Positions 51,922 through 59,888 of a stretch of 64,000 nt of DNA are shown here, piece after piece. The position numbers and the translations under genes were made by a program. The DNA comes from a virus, in IMG/VR virus record IMGVR_UViG_3300020469_000035, positions 1-64,000 of that record. One strand, written 5' to 3'. The notes beneath the pieces were generated by a model. It ran no database searches. It worked only from the letters and a program-made list of their open reading frames with translations, and was not told the DNA's origin. Numbering within the stretch: the stretch's first letter is position 1; each line of letters starts with the position of its first letter.

Positions 51922-52351
51922 CCCACACTCTCTAGACAAGACATACTTAAAAATGGCCCTTGAGTGGGCGCAACTCTCCAAGGCTAAAAGAAAAAAAGTA
52001 GGATGCTTGATTGTAAAAGATGAAATGATTATATCTGATGGATATAATGGCACACCAAGAGGCTTCGATAATCAATGCGAGCATCAAGACCCAAAGCTTT
52101 GTTTTACCCATAAGGTAACCAAGCCAGAAGTTCTTCACGCAGAGAGTAATGCTATAACCAAACTCGCCAAGTCAACCCAGTCTAGCGACCTGGCAACGCT
52201 ATACACAACTGCGTCACCCTGCTTGGAGTGCGCGAAACTAATTATACAAGCTGGAATCAAAAGAGTAATATACGCAGAGTTGTACAAAAATTCTAATGGA
52301 ATAGACTTGCTAAAAAAAGCAGCGATTGATGTTGAAGAATGTTTAATTTAA
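51914..52351 (+). CDS. dCMP deaminase
   Basis: 145 residues. Zinc site: HAE (75-77) and PCLEC (102-106), in the deoxycytidylate deaminase arrangement; the substrate loop DGYNGTPRGFDNQC (42-55) is characteristic of the dCMP family. It makes dUMP for thymidylate synthesis and sits close to dUTPase (52881), so both enzymes feed dUMP production. Cytosolic. Confident identification. Confidence 0.92.
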   Translation: MPDPHSLDKTYLKMALEWAQLSKAKRKKVGCLIVKDEMIISDGYNGTPRGFDNQCEHQDPKLCFTHKVTKPEVLHAESNAITKLAKSTQSSDLATLYTTASPCLECAKLIIQAGIKRVIYAELYKNSNGIDLLKKAAIDVEECLI

Positions 52352-52365
52352 ATTATCATCACTAT

Positions 52366-52905
52366 ATGTTAGAAGGAGTCTTATTCATTGGCATTATTAT
52401 TCTTTTATTTTATATAAAAGACTTAAAGAATAAAGAAGCTTCTGAAGTCAGAAAGCTTAAAGAAAAAACTTGGAGGCTGGAACTTGCAGTCGAAGAAGAG
52501 CGCACGAACAAAGCCGATTCAGAAAATCATGCAAAAATTAGCAGAGAATTTCTTGAAGACGAGCGATTGCATTCCAAGCAGCTTGAGCAACAACTATCTG
52601 ATACCGAAGAAAAATTAAAACAAGAAACCGAACAACGTAAAAAAGTTTTATCACAAAAGAAAAGCGGTGAAGTTAGATTAGGTCATATCGCAGAGACTCT
52701 TGCTCCATTCTTAGATCAGTTTGATTTTGATCCAGAAAATTGTTGCTTCATGGGTAAGCCCATAGATTACGTTTCTTTTGGTGATGATGAGATTACATTT
52801 ATAGAAGTTAAAAGTGGCAACGCTCAATTAAGCAGTAAGCAAAGACACATAAGAGATTTAGTTAACCAAAAATTAGTATCATGGAAAGAAGTAAGAATCA
52901 AATAA
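52366..52905 (+). CDS. Holliday junction resolvase-like endonuclease with N-terminal membrane anchor
   Basis: 179 residues from ATG 52366; an ATG at 52339 would add nine residues and overlap the deaminase. One transmembrane segment (LFIGIIILLFYI), a long coiled coil (about 25-105), then a PD-(D/E)XK domain: RLGHIAETLAPFL, GKPIDYVSFG, ITFIEVKSGNAQLSSKQRHIRDLV. This matches the family of nucleases related to archaeal resolvase (G-x-x-x-E, P-x-D, E-V-K). The anchor suggests cleavage at the cell membrane, for example against host or competitor DNA. It overlaps dUTPase by 25 nt. Confidence 0.8.
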   Translation: MLEGVLFIGIIILLFYIKDLKNKEASEVRKLKEKTWRLELAVEEERTNKADSENHAKISREFLEDERLHSKQLEQQLSDTEEKLKQETEQRKKVLSQKKSGEVRLGHIAETLAPFLDQFDFDPENCCFMGKPIDYVSFGDDEITFIEVKSGNAQLSSKQRHIRDLVNQKLVSWKEVRIK

Positions 52906-53321
52906 AACTCAAATTCAAAAAAATTTTTTCGACAGCAAAGCTCCCTAGCTACACAAAAAAAGGTGACGCGGGAATGGACTTGACTGCAATTTCATTAAAA
53001 AAAGAATCGGGTTATTGGGAGTACGGAACGGGACTCGCAATGCAAGTCCCCGAAGGATATGTGGGATTGCTGTTTCCTCGCTCTAGTATATCTAAGACAG
53101 ATCACTTCCTCAAGAACTCTGTAGGAGTTATTGATTCGGGCTATAGAGGAGAAATTAAAATTAGGATGAGCATTCCCCATCTTGGGGCGCCGTGCTATCA
53201 CACTGGAGACAGAATAGCTCAATTAGTAATAGTAAAGCTTCCTTGGGTTGAAATCGAAGAGGTAGATGATCTTGAGTCCTCTGATAGAGGCGAAGGAGGA
53301 TTTGGTAGTACTGGAAATTAA
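52881..53321 (+). CDS. dut: dUTP pyrophosphatase (dUTPase)
   Basis: 146 residues with the five trimeric dUTPase motifs in order: GDAGMDL (28-34), PRSSIS (66-71), GVIDSGYRGEI (82-92), GDRIAQLVI (109-117) and RGEGGFGSTG (136-145). It hydrolyses dUTP to dUMP, keeping uracil out of phage DNA and supplying thymidylate. It overlaps the nuclease gene and is the last gene before the 53325 promoter. Very confident. Confidence 0.97.
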   Translation: MERSKNQIKLKFKKIFSTAKLPSYTKKGDAGMDLTAISLKKESGYWEYGTGLAMQVPEGYVGLLFPRSSISKTDHFLKNSVGVIDSGYRGEIKIRMSIPHLGAPCYHTGDRIAQLVIVKLPWVEIEEVDDLESSDRGEGGFGSTGN

Positions 53322-53324
53322 TGC

Positions 53325-53353
53325 TTGACATTAAAGACTATATATAGTATAAT
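53325..53353 (+). promoter_or_regulatory. Sigma70-type promoter for a leaderless transcript (53360)
   Basis: TTGACA (53325-53330), 17 bp, TATAAT (53348-53353), 6 nt to ATG 53360. Near-consensus boxes. Confidence 0.9.
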
Positions 53354-53359
53354 AGTCTC

Positions 53360-53608
53360 ATGTTTAATATTACAAGAAAATCAAAAAGTAAAAATATGAA
53401 AAACGAAAATCAAAGATATTTTATCGTATACAAGAACGCCGACAGCGAAGTCAAGACATATGAAATCGGAAGACCAGATCTATCTGAATCTTTCGGAAAC
53501 AAGGGTGAAGTTAGAAACAATATTGGATTTAAAGCATTTTGTTTCGCGCGAAATGAAGTCAGGTCTTTTAGGCACGACAGAATTGTTTCGCTCACTAGGG
53601 CATCGTGA
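53360..53608 (+). CDS. Mini WYL-domain-like protein
   Basis: 82 residues, leaderless ATG at 53360; an internal ATG at 53396 lies too far from the promoter. The end reads YKNADSEVKTYEIGRP, then FKAFCFARNEVRSFRHDRIVSL, resembling the ligand-binding part of WYL domains, where the arginines contact nucleotide or DNA ends. WYL proteins regulate transcription or sense ssDNA; there is no DNA-binding helix here. Phage copies of this size may interact with host WYL regulators. The next GTG overlaps its stop. Confidence 0.5.
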   Translation: MFNITRKSKSKNMKNENQRYFIVYKNADSEVKTYEIGRPDLSESFGNKGEVRNNIGFKAFCFARNEVRSFRHDRIVSLTRAS

Positions 53609-53826
53609 ATCTAACAATAGTTAATTATGCCGCTAACAAGTTTTGCCCGTGGCTAATTGTAGGGTTTCTCCTCTTCTATAACTTCGGTTATATGAAGATG
53701 GAGCCATACATTATCCTAGGGTTAATGTTTTTCATGGAAAGATTTAATTATAAAATCGGATACTCAGTTGCCTACTGCGAGTGCAAAGGAATAGATTTAT
53801 CCAAAAACCCAGATGAGTCTCTCTGA
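53605..53826 (+). CDS. Small membrane protein, 73 residues
   Basis: GTG at 53605, overlapping the previous stop by 4 nt. Two hydrophobic segments (WLIVGFLLFYNFGY, YIILGLMFFM) with a cysteine-containing tail (YCECKG). Likely inserts in the inner membrane; holin or superinfection role possible but unproven. Overlaps the next gene by 14 nt. Confidence 0.6.
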   Translation: MNLTIVNYAANKFCPWLIVGFLLFYNFGYMKMEPYIILGLMFFMERFNYKIGYSVAYCECKGIDLSKNPDESL

Positions 53827-53998
53827 TTATCAGAGAGATCTTTTTCTAAAATGCTCCGAAGAAATCCTTGAGCTTTCTTTGGAGCTTTTATTTGCAGTAA
53901 ATAAACCAAGAAAGAAAAATAAAAAAAGAATACTTTCAGAAATCAAGGATGTAGAAAGACAAATTGAATTTATAAAAAAAGAACTAATAAATGAGTGA
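53813..53998 (+). CDS. Mini MazG-like helical protein
   Basis: 61 residues, all helical. Contains E-E-I-L-E (16-20) and E-I-K-D (43-46), the spacing of the E-x-x-E and E-x-x-D metal ligands of MazG/all-alpha NTP pyrophosphohydrolases. It is short for the fold, so it would have to work as an oligomer. Could lower non-canonical or alarmone nucleotides. The functional call is tentative. It overlaps both neighbours. Confidence 0.45.
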   Translation: MSLSDYQRDLFLKCSEEILELSLELLFAVNKPRKKNKKRILSEIKDVERQIEFIKKELINE

Positions 53999-54107
53999 AT
54001 TAAAAGAATTATGGGATCTATCATGGGCAGACGGACTACTTCTAACATTCATGTTGATGGCCCTCTATACCTACAAAGTGTGGATAGACAATAAATTTAA
54101 AAAATAG
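53991..54107 (+). CDS. Small membrane peptide, 38 residues
   Basis: ATG 53991 overlaps the previous stop; TAG 54105-54107 overlaps the next GTG. One membrane helix (GLLLTFMLMALYTYKVWI) with a short acidic N-terminus. Consistent overlaps on both sides support a real gene. Function unknown. Confidence 0.5.
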   Translation: MSELKELWDLSWADGLLLTFMLMALYTYKVWIDNKFKK

Positions 54108-54328
54108 TGGCGCACGACGAATATAATAGCGGAATGCAATCGGGGTACTCTAGTTCCCTACGCATTCTTAGAGACTTCGACAGAGAAATAGAGTACCCGA
54201 AAGAAGAAGATCATAATCAAAAAAGCTGGTGTTATGCTTACGAACAATATAACACACAAAAAGATTTATTATATAAGATATATGAAGCCATAAAAAAAGA
54301 TATGGACGAATATACTTTTGATGAATAA
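54107..54328 (+). CDS. Hypothetical protein, 73 residues
   Basis: GTG start overlaps the upstream TAG. Acidic, helical, tyrosine-rich (YEQYNTQKDLLYKIYEAIKKDMDEY). No family recognised. Soluble and small; no signal peptide. Confidence 0.55.
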   Translation: MAHDEYNSGMQSGYSSSLRILRDFDREIEYPKEEDHNQKSWCYAYEQYNTQKDLLYKIYEAIKKDMDEYTFDE

Positions 54329-54348
54329 AACAAAGTGTAACATTATGT

Positions 54349-54594
54349 GTGCGAACACTTTTATTGCTTCTGTTTTTTGTAAACGGCTGTGCACATAAGC
54401 CCAGCCCTCAAGTTTCTGATACTTTTTTTCGTGAAGATCAAAGAGATTGGCTTAAGATCTATGCGGAAGAATTAAAGTCTGCCTTGGCCAACGGAGACAA
54501 CGATGCATTTTATTTTTTTTGGCCAGAATATATCAAAGAATTAGACAAAAGCAAGCAATCGCCTATCATAATTCGTGTAATTGATAGTCAATGA
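54349..54594 (+). CDS. Small lipoprotein
   Basis: 81 residues, GTG at 54349, 7 nt after TGTAAC. Signal peptide with lipobox: LLLLFFVNG-C, cleaved before the cysteine, then a 65-residue periplasmic part (CAHKPSPQVSDTFFREDQRDWLKIYAEELKS...). Could be an outer spanin or an exclusion lipoprotein; no partner is adjacent. Joined to the glycosyltransferase by ATGA. Confidence 0.65.
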   Translation: MRTLLLLLFFVNGCAHKPSPQVSDTFFREDQRDWLKIYAEELKSALANGDNDAFYFFWPEYIKELDKSKQSPIIIRVIDSQ

Positions 54595-56336
54595 ATTTTA
54601 AAATATTTTTTATAAATTTAAAGGATAATCCTGAGCCATGGATAAAAGCTCAGAACGTTTTTTCCCTTCTTCCCGACGGCTTAGAATTAGAACGTATTGA
54701 TGCTATAGATACTAGAAAAAGTTTATCACCATTAAAAGACTTTGGCTTAAATTTAAATCCCGTAGGGATAACAAACAAGCTTTATTTTTCCGAAAATCCA
54801 GGCGCTTCAGGTTGTTACCTAAGCCATTTTTTCGCGTGGCAGCAAGTTATAGAGCAAAAACTTGATTTCGCATTAATTCTTGAAGAGGATGTGGTTTTAA
54901 GCGATGTTGTTCAATTTTTGCTTGAAAATCCAGACTTGCAAGAATCAATTGAATTCATGCATCTTGGAAAAAATAATTGGAAAGGGCTTGAGGCTTATGT
55001 TGTAAGTTACATGGGGGCAACCAAACTAATTGAATTAACACTTGACAATGCTCCGTTGCTCAAAATTGATCCCTCCAAGCAGTCACATTCTAATTCTTTA
55101 GTTTTTTCTGAAAAACCCAACTTTGAAAGAGTTATTCAACAAAACCCTGAATTTGATTGGATGCATAAAAACAATATATCTTCCCCAGTTAATACTTTTG
55201 CTATGTACTGCTGTTCAAGTCTTGTTAGTGATTGGTGCAGGCTCAACTATAAACTGAAGCCAATTATAGACTTACATCTAAAACCCCAAAAAGATCGCTT
55301 AATAAATTCTGAAAATTTTTATGAAAAAAAAGAAACAAAGATTCAAGAATTATTTAATTCTTGGAGGTTTGAATATTGGAGAAAAAATCCATCAATCACA
55401 GTTTGTATTTGCACTTACAATAATTATGAACTACTGGAGAAGGCTTTTATTTCTTGCACGAATCAATTAGGAGATTATGAATATAAGATTCTAATAGTAG
55501 ATAATACTCCTAAGAAATTACTGAATAATTGTGCAATAAAACAATTAGTAGCAAATTATAACAAAAATTTTTGGGAAGCTAATATTGCTGAAAATCAGTC
55601 GATTAATACTAGGTCTGGAGCAGAATACTATCACAAAACCACCAATGGTCTTTCTGGAGCTCGAAACGAGTGTTTGAATTTGTGCAGCACAGACTTAATC
55701 TACTTTATAGATGACGATGCAATACTGCAACCCAATTCTGTAACAAACATGGTTTCTAAATTTGTCTCTCCCGATATTGGGGTTGTAGGAGGAAAAGTTA
55801 CACCAGACTGGGGAGAATTAGATCGCCCTAGTTGGCTCAGTAATGAACAGCTCCACAATCTTTCCATGTGTGATTTTTCTGAAAAAGATTTATTTTTAAA
55901 TGAATGTGAATTTCCAATATGGTTGGTTGGCACAAACATATGCTTCAGAACAGAATATGCTCGAAAAGCTGGGGGTTTCAACAAATCCTTGGGGCGGAAA
56001 GGCGGAACTGACAGCTTATTGAGCGGTGAAGAAGATGATCTTGCTAAAAAAATCAGAAAAAATTATTTCTCAATGTACACCCCAAACTCTGAAGTATTTC
56101 ATTTTGTCCAAGAGTCCAGATTAAATCAAGGTTGGTTTATCAAAAGAAATGTGTGGCAGGCAGTTTCAAACATGATTGCAGGCGAAATGCAATTGAGCGA
56201 AAATAGCAATATGCATTGGTTTATAAAAGAAAATATGCATTTAATATTTGAAGAGTCAAAGTCTGAAGTTGATTTTGACTTAAAATGTAAAATTGTCGCA
56301 TACTTAACTTATCTACTTCTCAACGGAGATATATGA
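54591..56336 (+). CDS. Bifunctional glycosyltransferase: GT25 plus GT2
   Basis: 581 residues, ATGA-coupled to the lipoprotein. Residues 1-230 fit GT25 (LPS galactosyltransferase type): FFINLKDNPEPW, LERIDAIDT, then GASGCYLSHFFAWQQVI and ALILEEDVV, the E-x-D metal motif. Residues about 265-520 fit GT2: ITVCICTYNNYELLEKA, GLSGARNECL, YFIDDDA (D-x-D type), IWLVGTNICFRTEYARKAGGF. So it can probably add two sugars in sequence. Substrate unknown: host surface, virion protein, or DNA. First of three neighbouring glycosyltransferase genes. Confidence 0.8.
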   Translation: MNFKIFFINLKDNPEPWIKAQNVFSLLPDGLELERIDAIDTRKSLSPLKDFGLNLNPVGITNKLYFSENPGASGCYLSHFFAWQQVIEQKLDFALILEEDVVLSDVVQFLLENPDLQESIEFMHLGKNNWKGLEAYVVSYMGATKLIELTLDNAPLLKIDPSKQSHSNSLVFSEKPNFERVIQQNPEFDWMHKNNISSPVNTFAMYCCSSLVSDWCRLNYKLKPIIDLHLKPQKDRLINSENFYEKKETKIQELFNSWRFEYWRKNPSITVCICTYNNYELLEKAFISCTNQLGDYEYKILIVDNTPKKLLNNCAIKQLVANYNKNFWEANIAENQSINTRSGAEYYHKTTNGLSGARNECLNLCSTDLIYFIDDDAILQPNSVTNMVSKFVSPDIGVVGGKVTPDWGELDRPSWLSNEQLHNLSMCDFSEKDLFLNECEFPIWLVGTNICFRTEYARKAGGFNKSLGRKGGTDSLLSGEEDDLAKKIRKNYFSMYTPNSEVFHFVQESRLNQGWFIKRNVWQAVSNMIAGEMQLSENSNMHWFIKENMHLIFEESKSEVDFDLKCKIVAYLTYLLLNGDI

Positions 56337-56372
56337 TACAAAAGTATACATCCATATCGTTTAAGGCACATA

Positions 56373-57218
56373 ATGGCTTATAACTCAATATCTTTTGGTA
56401 CTAGTTGTATGGGCAGACTCAACCATTTGAGTCAAACTTATATGCAAAATATAGAAACCGCATTAAGCGTAGATCGTAATTCAAAATTCGTTTTGTTAAA
56501 TTATAATTCTCAAGATGGAATGCATGAGTGGGTGCAAGAGAATTTATCCAACCACATTCAAAAAGGGACGCTTAAGTATTTGCACACATCTACCCCACAA
56601 GAATTTTCACAGGCTCATACCAAAAACATAACAAGCAAGCATGCAGATGCGGATATTGTCTGCCTACTAGATGCGGATCATTTTTTAACCAAGCGCTACG
56701 TTCAGCGAAATTTACTTTTTTTTAACCAAGAGCCCGACTCACACAAAATATCTAGACCAAAGGCAGAAGGAGGAAAAGGAGGAAGAATGGCTTTTGAAAA
56801 AAAAGATTTCCTAGAAATCGGTGGATTTGATGAACGAATGAAGGGTTGGGGGCACGAAGATTCAGATTTTTATTACAGATTTACGCATTATTTTGATAAT
56901 ATATTGGAAATCGCACCCGATATAAAAGACGAATCAATTATACAACATGACGACGAGTCTAGAAACTCAAATTCAAAATTAATTGCAGTCCCACCAATTA
57001 ATTCTAAAAAAGATTTTGAAAATTTTAGCGCAGCTCTGGGATTTCACAAAAAGAAAGCGAAAGCATTGGGCATTGATTTTGAGGACTATTTCAAACTTCA
57101 TGGTTCACGGATTATAAACAGAGAGCTTACCAGAAAAATTAAAAATCAATTCCAAGAAACTAATGACATTTCATTAATGATATCAAACAAAAACCTAGAC
57201 TGGGGCGAGCTTTCGTGA
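56373..57218 (+). CDS. Glycosyltransferase, GT2/GT27-like
   Basis: 281 residues, ATG 56373. FVLLNYNSQDGMHEWV begins the GT-A fold; VCLLDADHFL supplies the D-x-D; FLEIGGFDERMKGWGHEDSDFYYRF is the G-W-G-x-E-D acceptor/catalytic loop seen in polypeptide GalNAc-transferase C-terminal and chondroitin-synthase-like proteins. No signal or membrane span. The 3' end overlaps the next gene by 4 nt. It should work with the neighbouring enzymes on one glycan. Confidence 0.75.
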   Translation: MAYNSISFGTSCMGRLNHLSQTYMQNIETALSVDRNSKFVLLNYNSQDGMHEWVQENLSNHIQKGTLKYLHTSTPQEFSQAHTKNITSKHADADIVCLLDADHFLTKRYVQRNLLFFNQEPDSHKISRPKAEGGKGGRMAFEKKDFLEIGGFDERMKGWGHEDSDFYYRFTHYFDNILEIAPDIKDESIIQHDDESRNSNSKLIAVPPINSKKDFENFSAALGFHKKKAKALGIDFEDYFKLHGSRIINRELTRKIKNQFQETNDISLMISNKNLDWGELS

Positions 57219-58969
57219 AAGAAAATTTAATTTTCAGCTCAATTGGAGATGCCGCCCAACTGCCAAACTGGATTGGGTCAGATCAAAATTATGATATCTG
57301 GGCAACCTATTATGGTGACGATGAAAACAAATACAATCACTACAAGCAGTATACTCAATTCATAAAAAAGTCCAAGGGTTCTAAGTTTCAGAATTTTAAT
57401 CTCATATGGAAAGAGTTCCATTCAGAGTTAAATGAATATGAAAGATTTTTTATTTTAGACGATGATATAATTTTTGATTCTTATAAAGATATTAATAAAA
57501 TGTTTAATTTCGCAAGAGATCAATCAACTTGGATTTGTGGACCAACATTTAAGCCTTTCGGAAAAATTTCTCATGCTTTAACTCAAACAGATGAGAGTGC
57601 GTCTTTTAGATATGTCAATTTTGTGGAGATAAATACCTCTCTATTTTCTAACTTTGCTATAAACAAATTTATGAAACACTACGACGATTCTCTTATTGGC
57701 TGGGGTTTAGATTTTTATTACATTCAAATATTGGGTCACGCTGCCAAAAATAGATATGCTCTTTTTGATGAAGTTTCAGTGATAAATCCATTACCCCAAA
57801 AAACTTTAGATTTATGCAAACTGAATAATATAGACTATTTATCGAAATACTTTATGAGCGACGAAAAAAGAGCTGAACTTCAAGACTTCCTTGAAGAACC
57901 AACAGAGATAAGCGGGAGGGAGCTTATGAACATAGAGGGAGCTGAATATAGAAGCGTCACATGGAAAAATTTTTGCGAGAAGAATAGAATGCGCGCCCGT
58001 TTTCAATTAAAAAATTGGGAAATCATTAAAAAAAGAAAAAAAAATTTGATAACCAGAATGCTCGGTAATGACTTGAGCGGGCTTCATGGAGAAGAGCAAA
58101 CCTTGCGAAATCTAGAGTTCACTCTTAAGGAAGAACCAGACTTTGATAACACAGATAAGCTTTTCATTTTAAACAGAATTGTTTGCGATGATAAAAAACA
58201 AAAAATTATTAACATACTAGAAGCATATCAAGCAAACTACACAGAAATTCCGTTTTGCAGGGAAGCTTTTAAACAGCTTCCTAAGATTAGTTCAGAACTG
58301 ACATGGGAATACTTTCAGGAATTACATTGGAGAGATACTGATAAAGGTTTAAGGCTTTCCGAAAAACAAATTAAAGAACGATATGGTTTTATAATTCAAC
58401 AGTTGTTTCAACATAATTTATATTTAGTTAATAACAATTCTTGCAGAAATTTTGCGATACAATACGGCAAAGCAAATAATTATGATTGGACTTTTCCGCT
58501 TGATTCTAATAGTTTTTTAACTGAAAAATTATTTAATGAAATAGTAAATAACATCACCTCAAACTTAGATTATATTGCCATTCCGCAGAAGAGGCTTAAA
58601 GACGGAGATCTTCCAAATCAAATTGTACTTTGCAAGGGATTCGAAACATTGTTGGAATATTTACCAACTCAAGAGCCCCAGTTAGCATTTAAACATACTT
58701 CAAATATTACCTTTAATGAATCCATTCCATACGGATTGGCTCCGAAAGCAGAGCTTCTTACCGCTCTTAATATTCAAGGTAAATGGAATAATTGGCAAGA
58801 ATATACTAGGCTAGGAATAAAACCAAGAAATTTTCCAAAAGCACAAATAGAAACTCTTTCTGCTATACTTCGACTCAATCCTTACTGTGATGAGAATAAA
58901 ATTGAAGAAAACTGGATTTCTAGATGGAAAGGCATATATCTTTTATCTAAACAGTTGAGCGAGTTTTAG
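57215..58969 (+). CDS. Two-domain glycosyltransferase-like protein (DUF707-like plus second GT-like domain)
   Basis: 584 residues, GTG 57215. Residues 1-215 resemble DUF707: YERFFILDDDIIFDS (D-D-D metal site), NFVEINTSLFSNFAI, LIGWGLDFYYI. Residues about 270-560 start with ITRMLGNDLSGLHGEEQTLRNLEFTL and FILNRIVCDDKKQKI, then NNSCRNFAIQYGK...WTFPLDSNSFL. I recall a similar motif set in uncharacterised proteins of bacteria and eukaryotes where it may be a carbohydrate-active fold. It probably completes the glycan made by its neighbours. It meets the convergent 58966 gene at its stop. Confidence 0.6.
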   Translation: MKENLIFSSIGDAAQLPNWIGSDQNYDIWATYYGDDENKYNHYKQYTQFIKKSKGSKFQNFNLIWKEFHSELNEYERFFILDDDIIFDSYKDINKMFNFARDQSTWICGPTFKPFGKISHALTQTDESASFRYVNFVEINTSLFSNFAINKFMKHYDDSLIGWGLDFYYIQILGHAAKNRYALFDEVSVINPLPQKTLDLCKLNNIDYLSKYFMSDEKRAELQDFLEEPTEISGRELMNIEGAEYRSVTWKNFCEKNRMRARFQLKNWEIIKKRKKNLITRMLGNDLSGLHGEEQTLRNLEFTLKEEPDFDNTDKLFILNRIVCDDKKQKIINILEAYQANYTEIPFCREAFKQLPKISSELTWEYFQELHWRDTDKGLRLSEKQIKERYGFIIQQLFQHNLYLVNNNSCRNFAIQYGKANNYDWTFPLDSNSFLTEKLFNEIVNNITSNLDYIAIPQKRLKDGDLPNQIVLCKGFETLLEYLPTQEPQLAFKHTSNITFNESIPYGLAPKAELLTALNIQGKWNNWQEYTRLGIKPRNFPKAQIETLSAILRLNPYCDENKIEENWISRWKGIYLLSKQLSEF

Positions 58970-59145
58970 CTATTTATTTTTTTATAAATTTTATTTTTTT
59001 CCGAATCAGACAGATGGTCATATTTAAGACCAGCCTCTAGCTTGCATGTCATTTTTCTCCTAATTACGAACATATCTTTCGATTTAGACATACATTCTCG
59101 ATACAAAAAATCGAGCACGACTTTGCGCATATCTTCTTTTGGCAT
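58966..59145 (-). CDS. Small basic protein, 59 residues (minus strand)
   Basis: ATG 59145-59143, stop TAA at 58968-58966, converging on the glycosyltransferase with a 4-bp overlap. Helical and charged (PKEDMRKVVLDFLYRECMSKSKDMFVIRRKM). Upstream on minus: TTGGCT (59182-59177), 18 bp, TGTAAG (59158-59153), then 7 nt to the ATG, the same leaderless layout seen elsewhere. Function unknown. Confidence 0.6.
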   Translation of the reverse strand: MPKEDMRKVVLDFLYRECMSKSKDMFVIRRKMTCKLEAGLKYDHLSDSEKNKIYKKINS

Positions 59146-59164
59146 GAAACTACTTACACTATTT

Positions 59165-59245
59165 TCAGAAAAATATAGCCAACATAGAAGCGATTCCTAA
59201 CAATAAAATTATTTGTTTTGTTGTAACGTGATGAATCATATACAT
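59165..59245 (-). CDS. Possible 26-residue membrane peptide (minus strand)
   Basis: Short frame from ATG 59245 to TGA at 59165, with a membrane helix (IILLLGIASMLAIFF). It lies just upstream of the 59145 gene and overlaps its promoter, so it may be chance. Kept at low confidence because similar small membrane frames recur here. The rest of the 59146-59320 gap is AT-rich and holds only the two promoters. Confidence 0.25.
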   Translation of the reverse strand: MYMIHHVTTKQIILLLGIASMLAIFF

Positions 59246-59283
59246 ATAATTACATTTATCCGAAAAAAAATAGAATTTTATTC

Positions 59284-59312
59284 TTTACAAACCTCAATAT
59301 TTATGATACCAT
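59284..59312 (+). promoter_or_regulatory. Promoter candidate for 59321
   Basis: TTTACA (59284-59289), 17 bp, TACCAT (59307-59312), then 8 nt to ATG 59321. The -10 is weaker than in the other sites, but spacing and start distance match. Confidence 0.55.
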
Positions 59313-59320
59313 ATATACTT

Positions 59321-59467
59321 ATGCAAAAATATGAACTAGATATATCTCAAGAAGAGCTTTCTCAGGTGTACATAAAGGCTTGGGTATTAATGTGGTGCGA
59401 AAAGTATCACCCCGAAGCCTTTGTTGAGGCAGAAAAATTCGTAAAACAACACTTAAATGAAATATAA
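59321..59467 (+). CDS. Small helical protein, 48 residues
   Basis: Start at ATG 59321, set by the promoter; a longer frame from 59213 would begin upstream of it. Helical (LSQVYIKAWVLMWCEKYHPEAFVEAEKFVKQHL). It overlaps the lipoprotein gene by 11 nt. No family. Confidence 0.55.
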   Translation: MQKYELDISQEELSQVYIKAWVLMWCEKYHPEAFVEAEKFVKQHLNEI

Positions 59468-59888
59468 TATACTACTATCTATAATTCTACTAGCTGGCTG
59501 CAACTCAAGCAAGCTTCAAGAAGCTACCTTACCTGAAGCCCCTCCGCCTCCTCCCAAAGTGGATTTTATACCTCCCGCACCGAGTTTCGAGCCCGACCTA
59601 GACTTGTTCGCAATGAAATATAAAGAGATTCAGATCAACAGGCTTCCTCATCCATTCAATTTGAATGGCTCTATGCCTTATGCTATTTGGGTTGACGGAA
59701 AAAAACTTAAACTAAGCCCCAAGGAAACTCGGAATTTGGCAGAAACTCTCAATCTAAAATTTGAGCAGCCCGAAGATACCGCCGAAATTCATAGCGGAGA
59801 AGGCTGGCTGTTCCCTAAGCAAATAAGGAATCAAGAAGAAATCGTGGCGCCCTTCGAAAAAGAAGAAGAGATTTTTATAGACAACTAA
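59457..59888 (+). CDS. Proline-rich lipoprotein
   Basis: 143 residues. Signal peptide with lipobox LLAG-C (residues 11-15), then a proline-rich stretch (EAPPPPPKVDFIPPAPSFEPD) and a small C-terminal domain. A proline-rich lipoprotein is typical of outer spanins, though no inner spanin is adjacent. Otherwise it could be an envelope-exclusion protein. TAATG overlap with the macrodomain gene. Confidence 0.65.
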   Translation: MKYNILLSIILLAGCNSSKLQEATLPEAPPPPPKVDFIPPAPSFEPDLDLFAMKYKEIQINRLPHPFNLNGSMPYAIWVDGKKLKLSPKETRNLAETLNLKFEQPEDTAEIHSGEGWLFPKQIRNQEEIVAPFEKEEEIFIDN

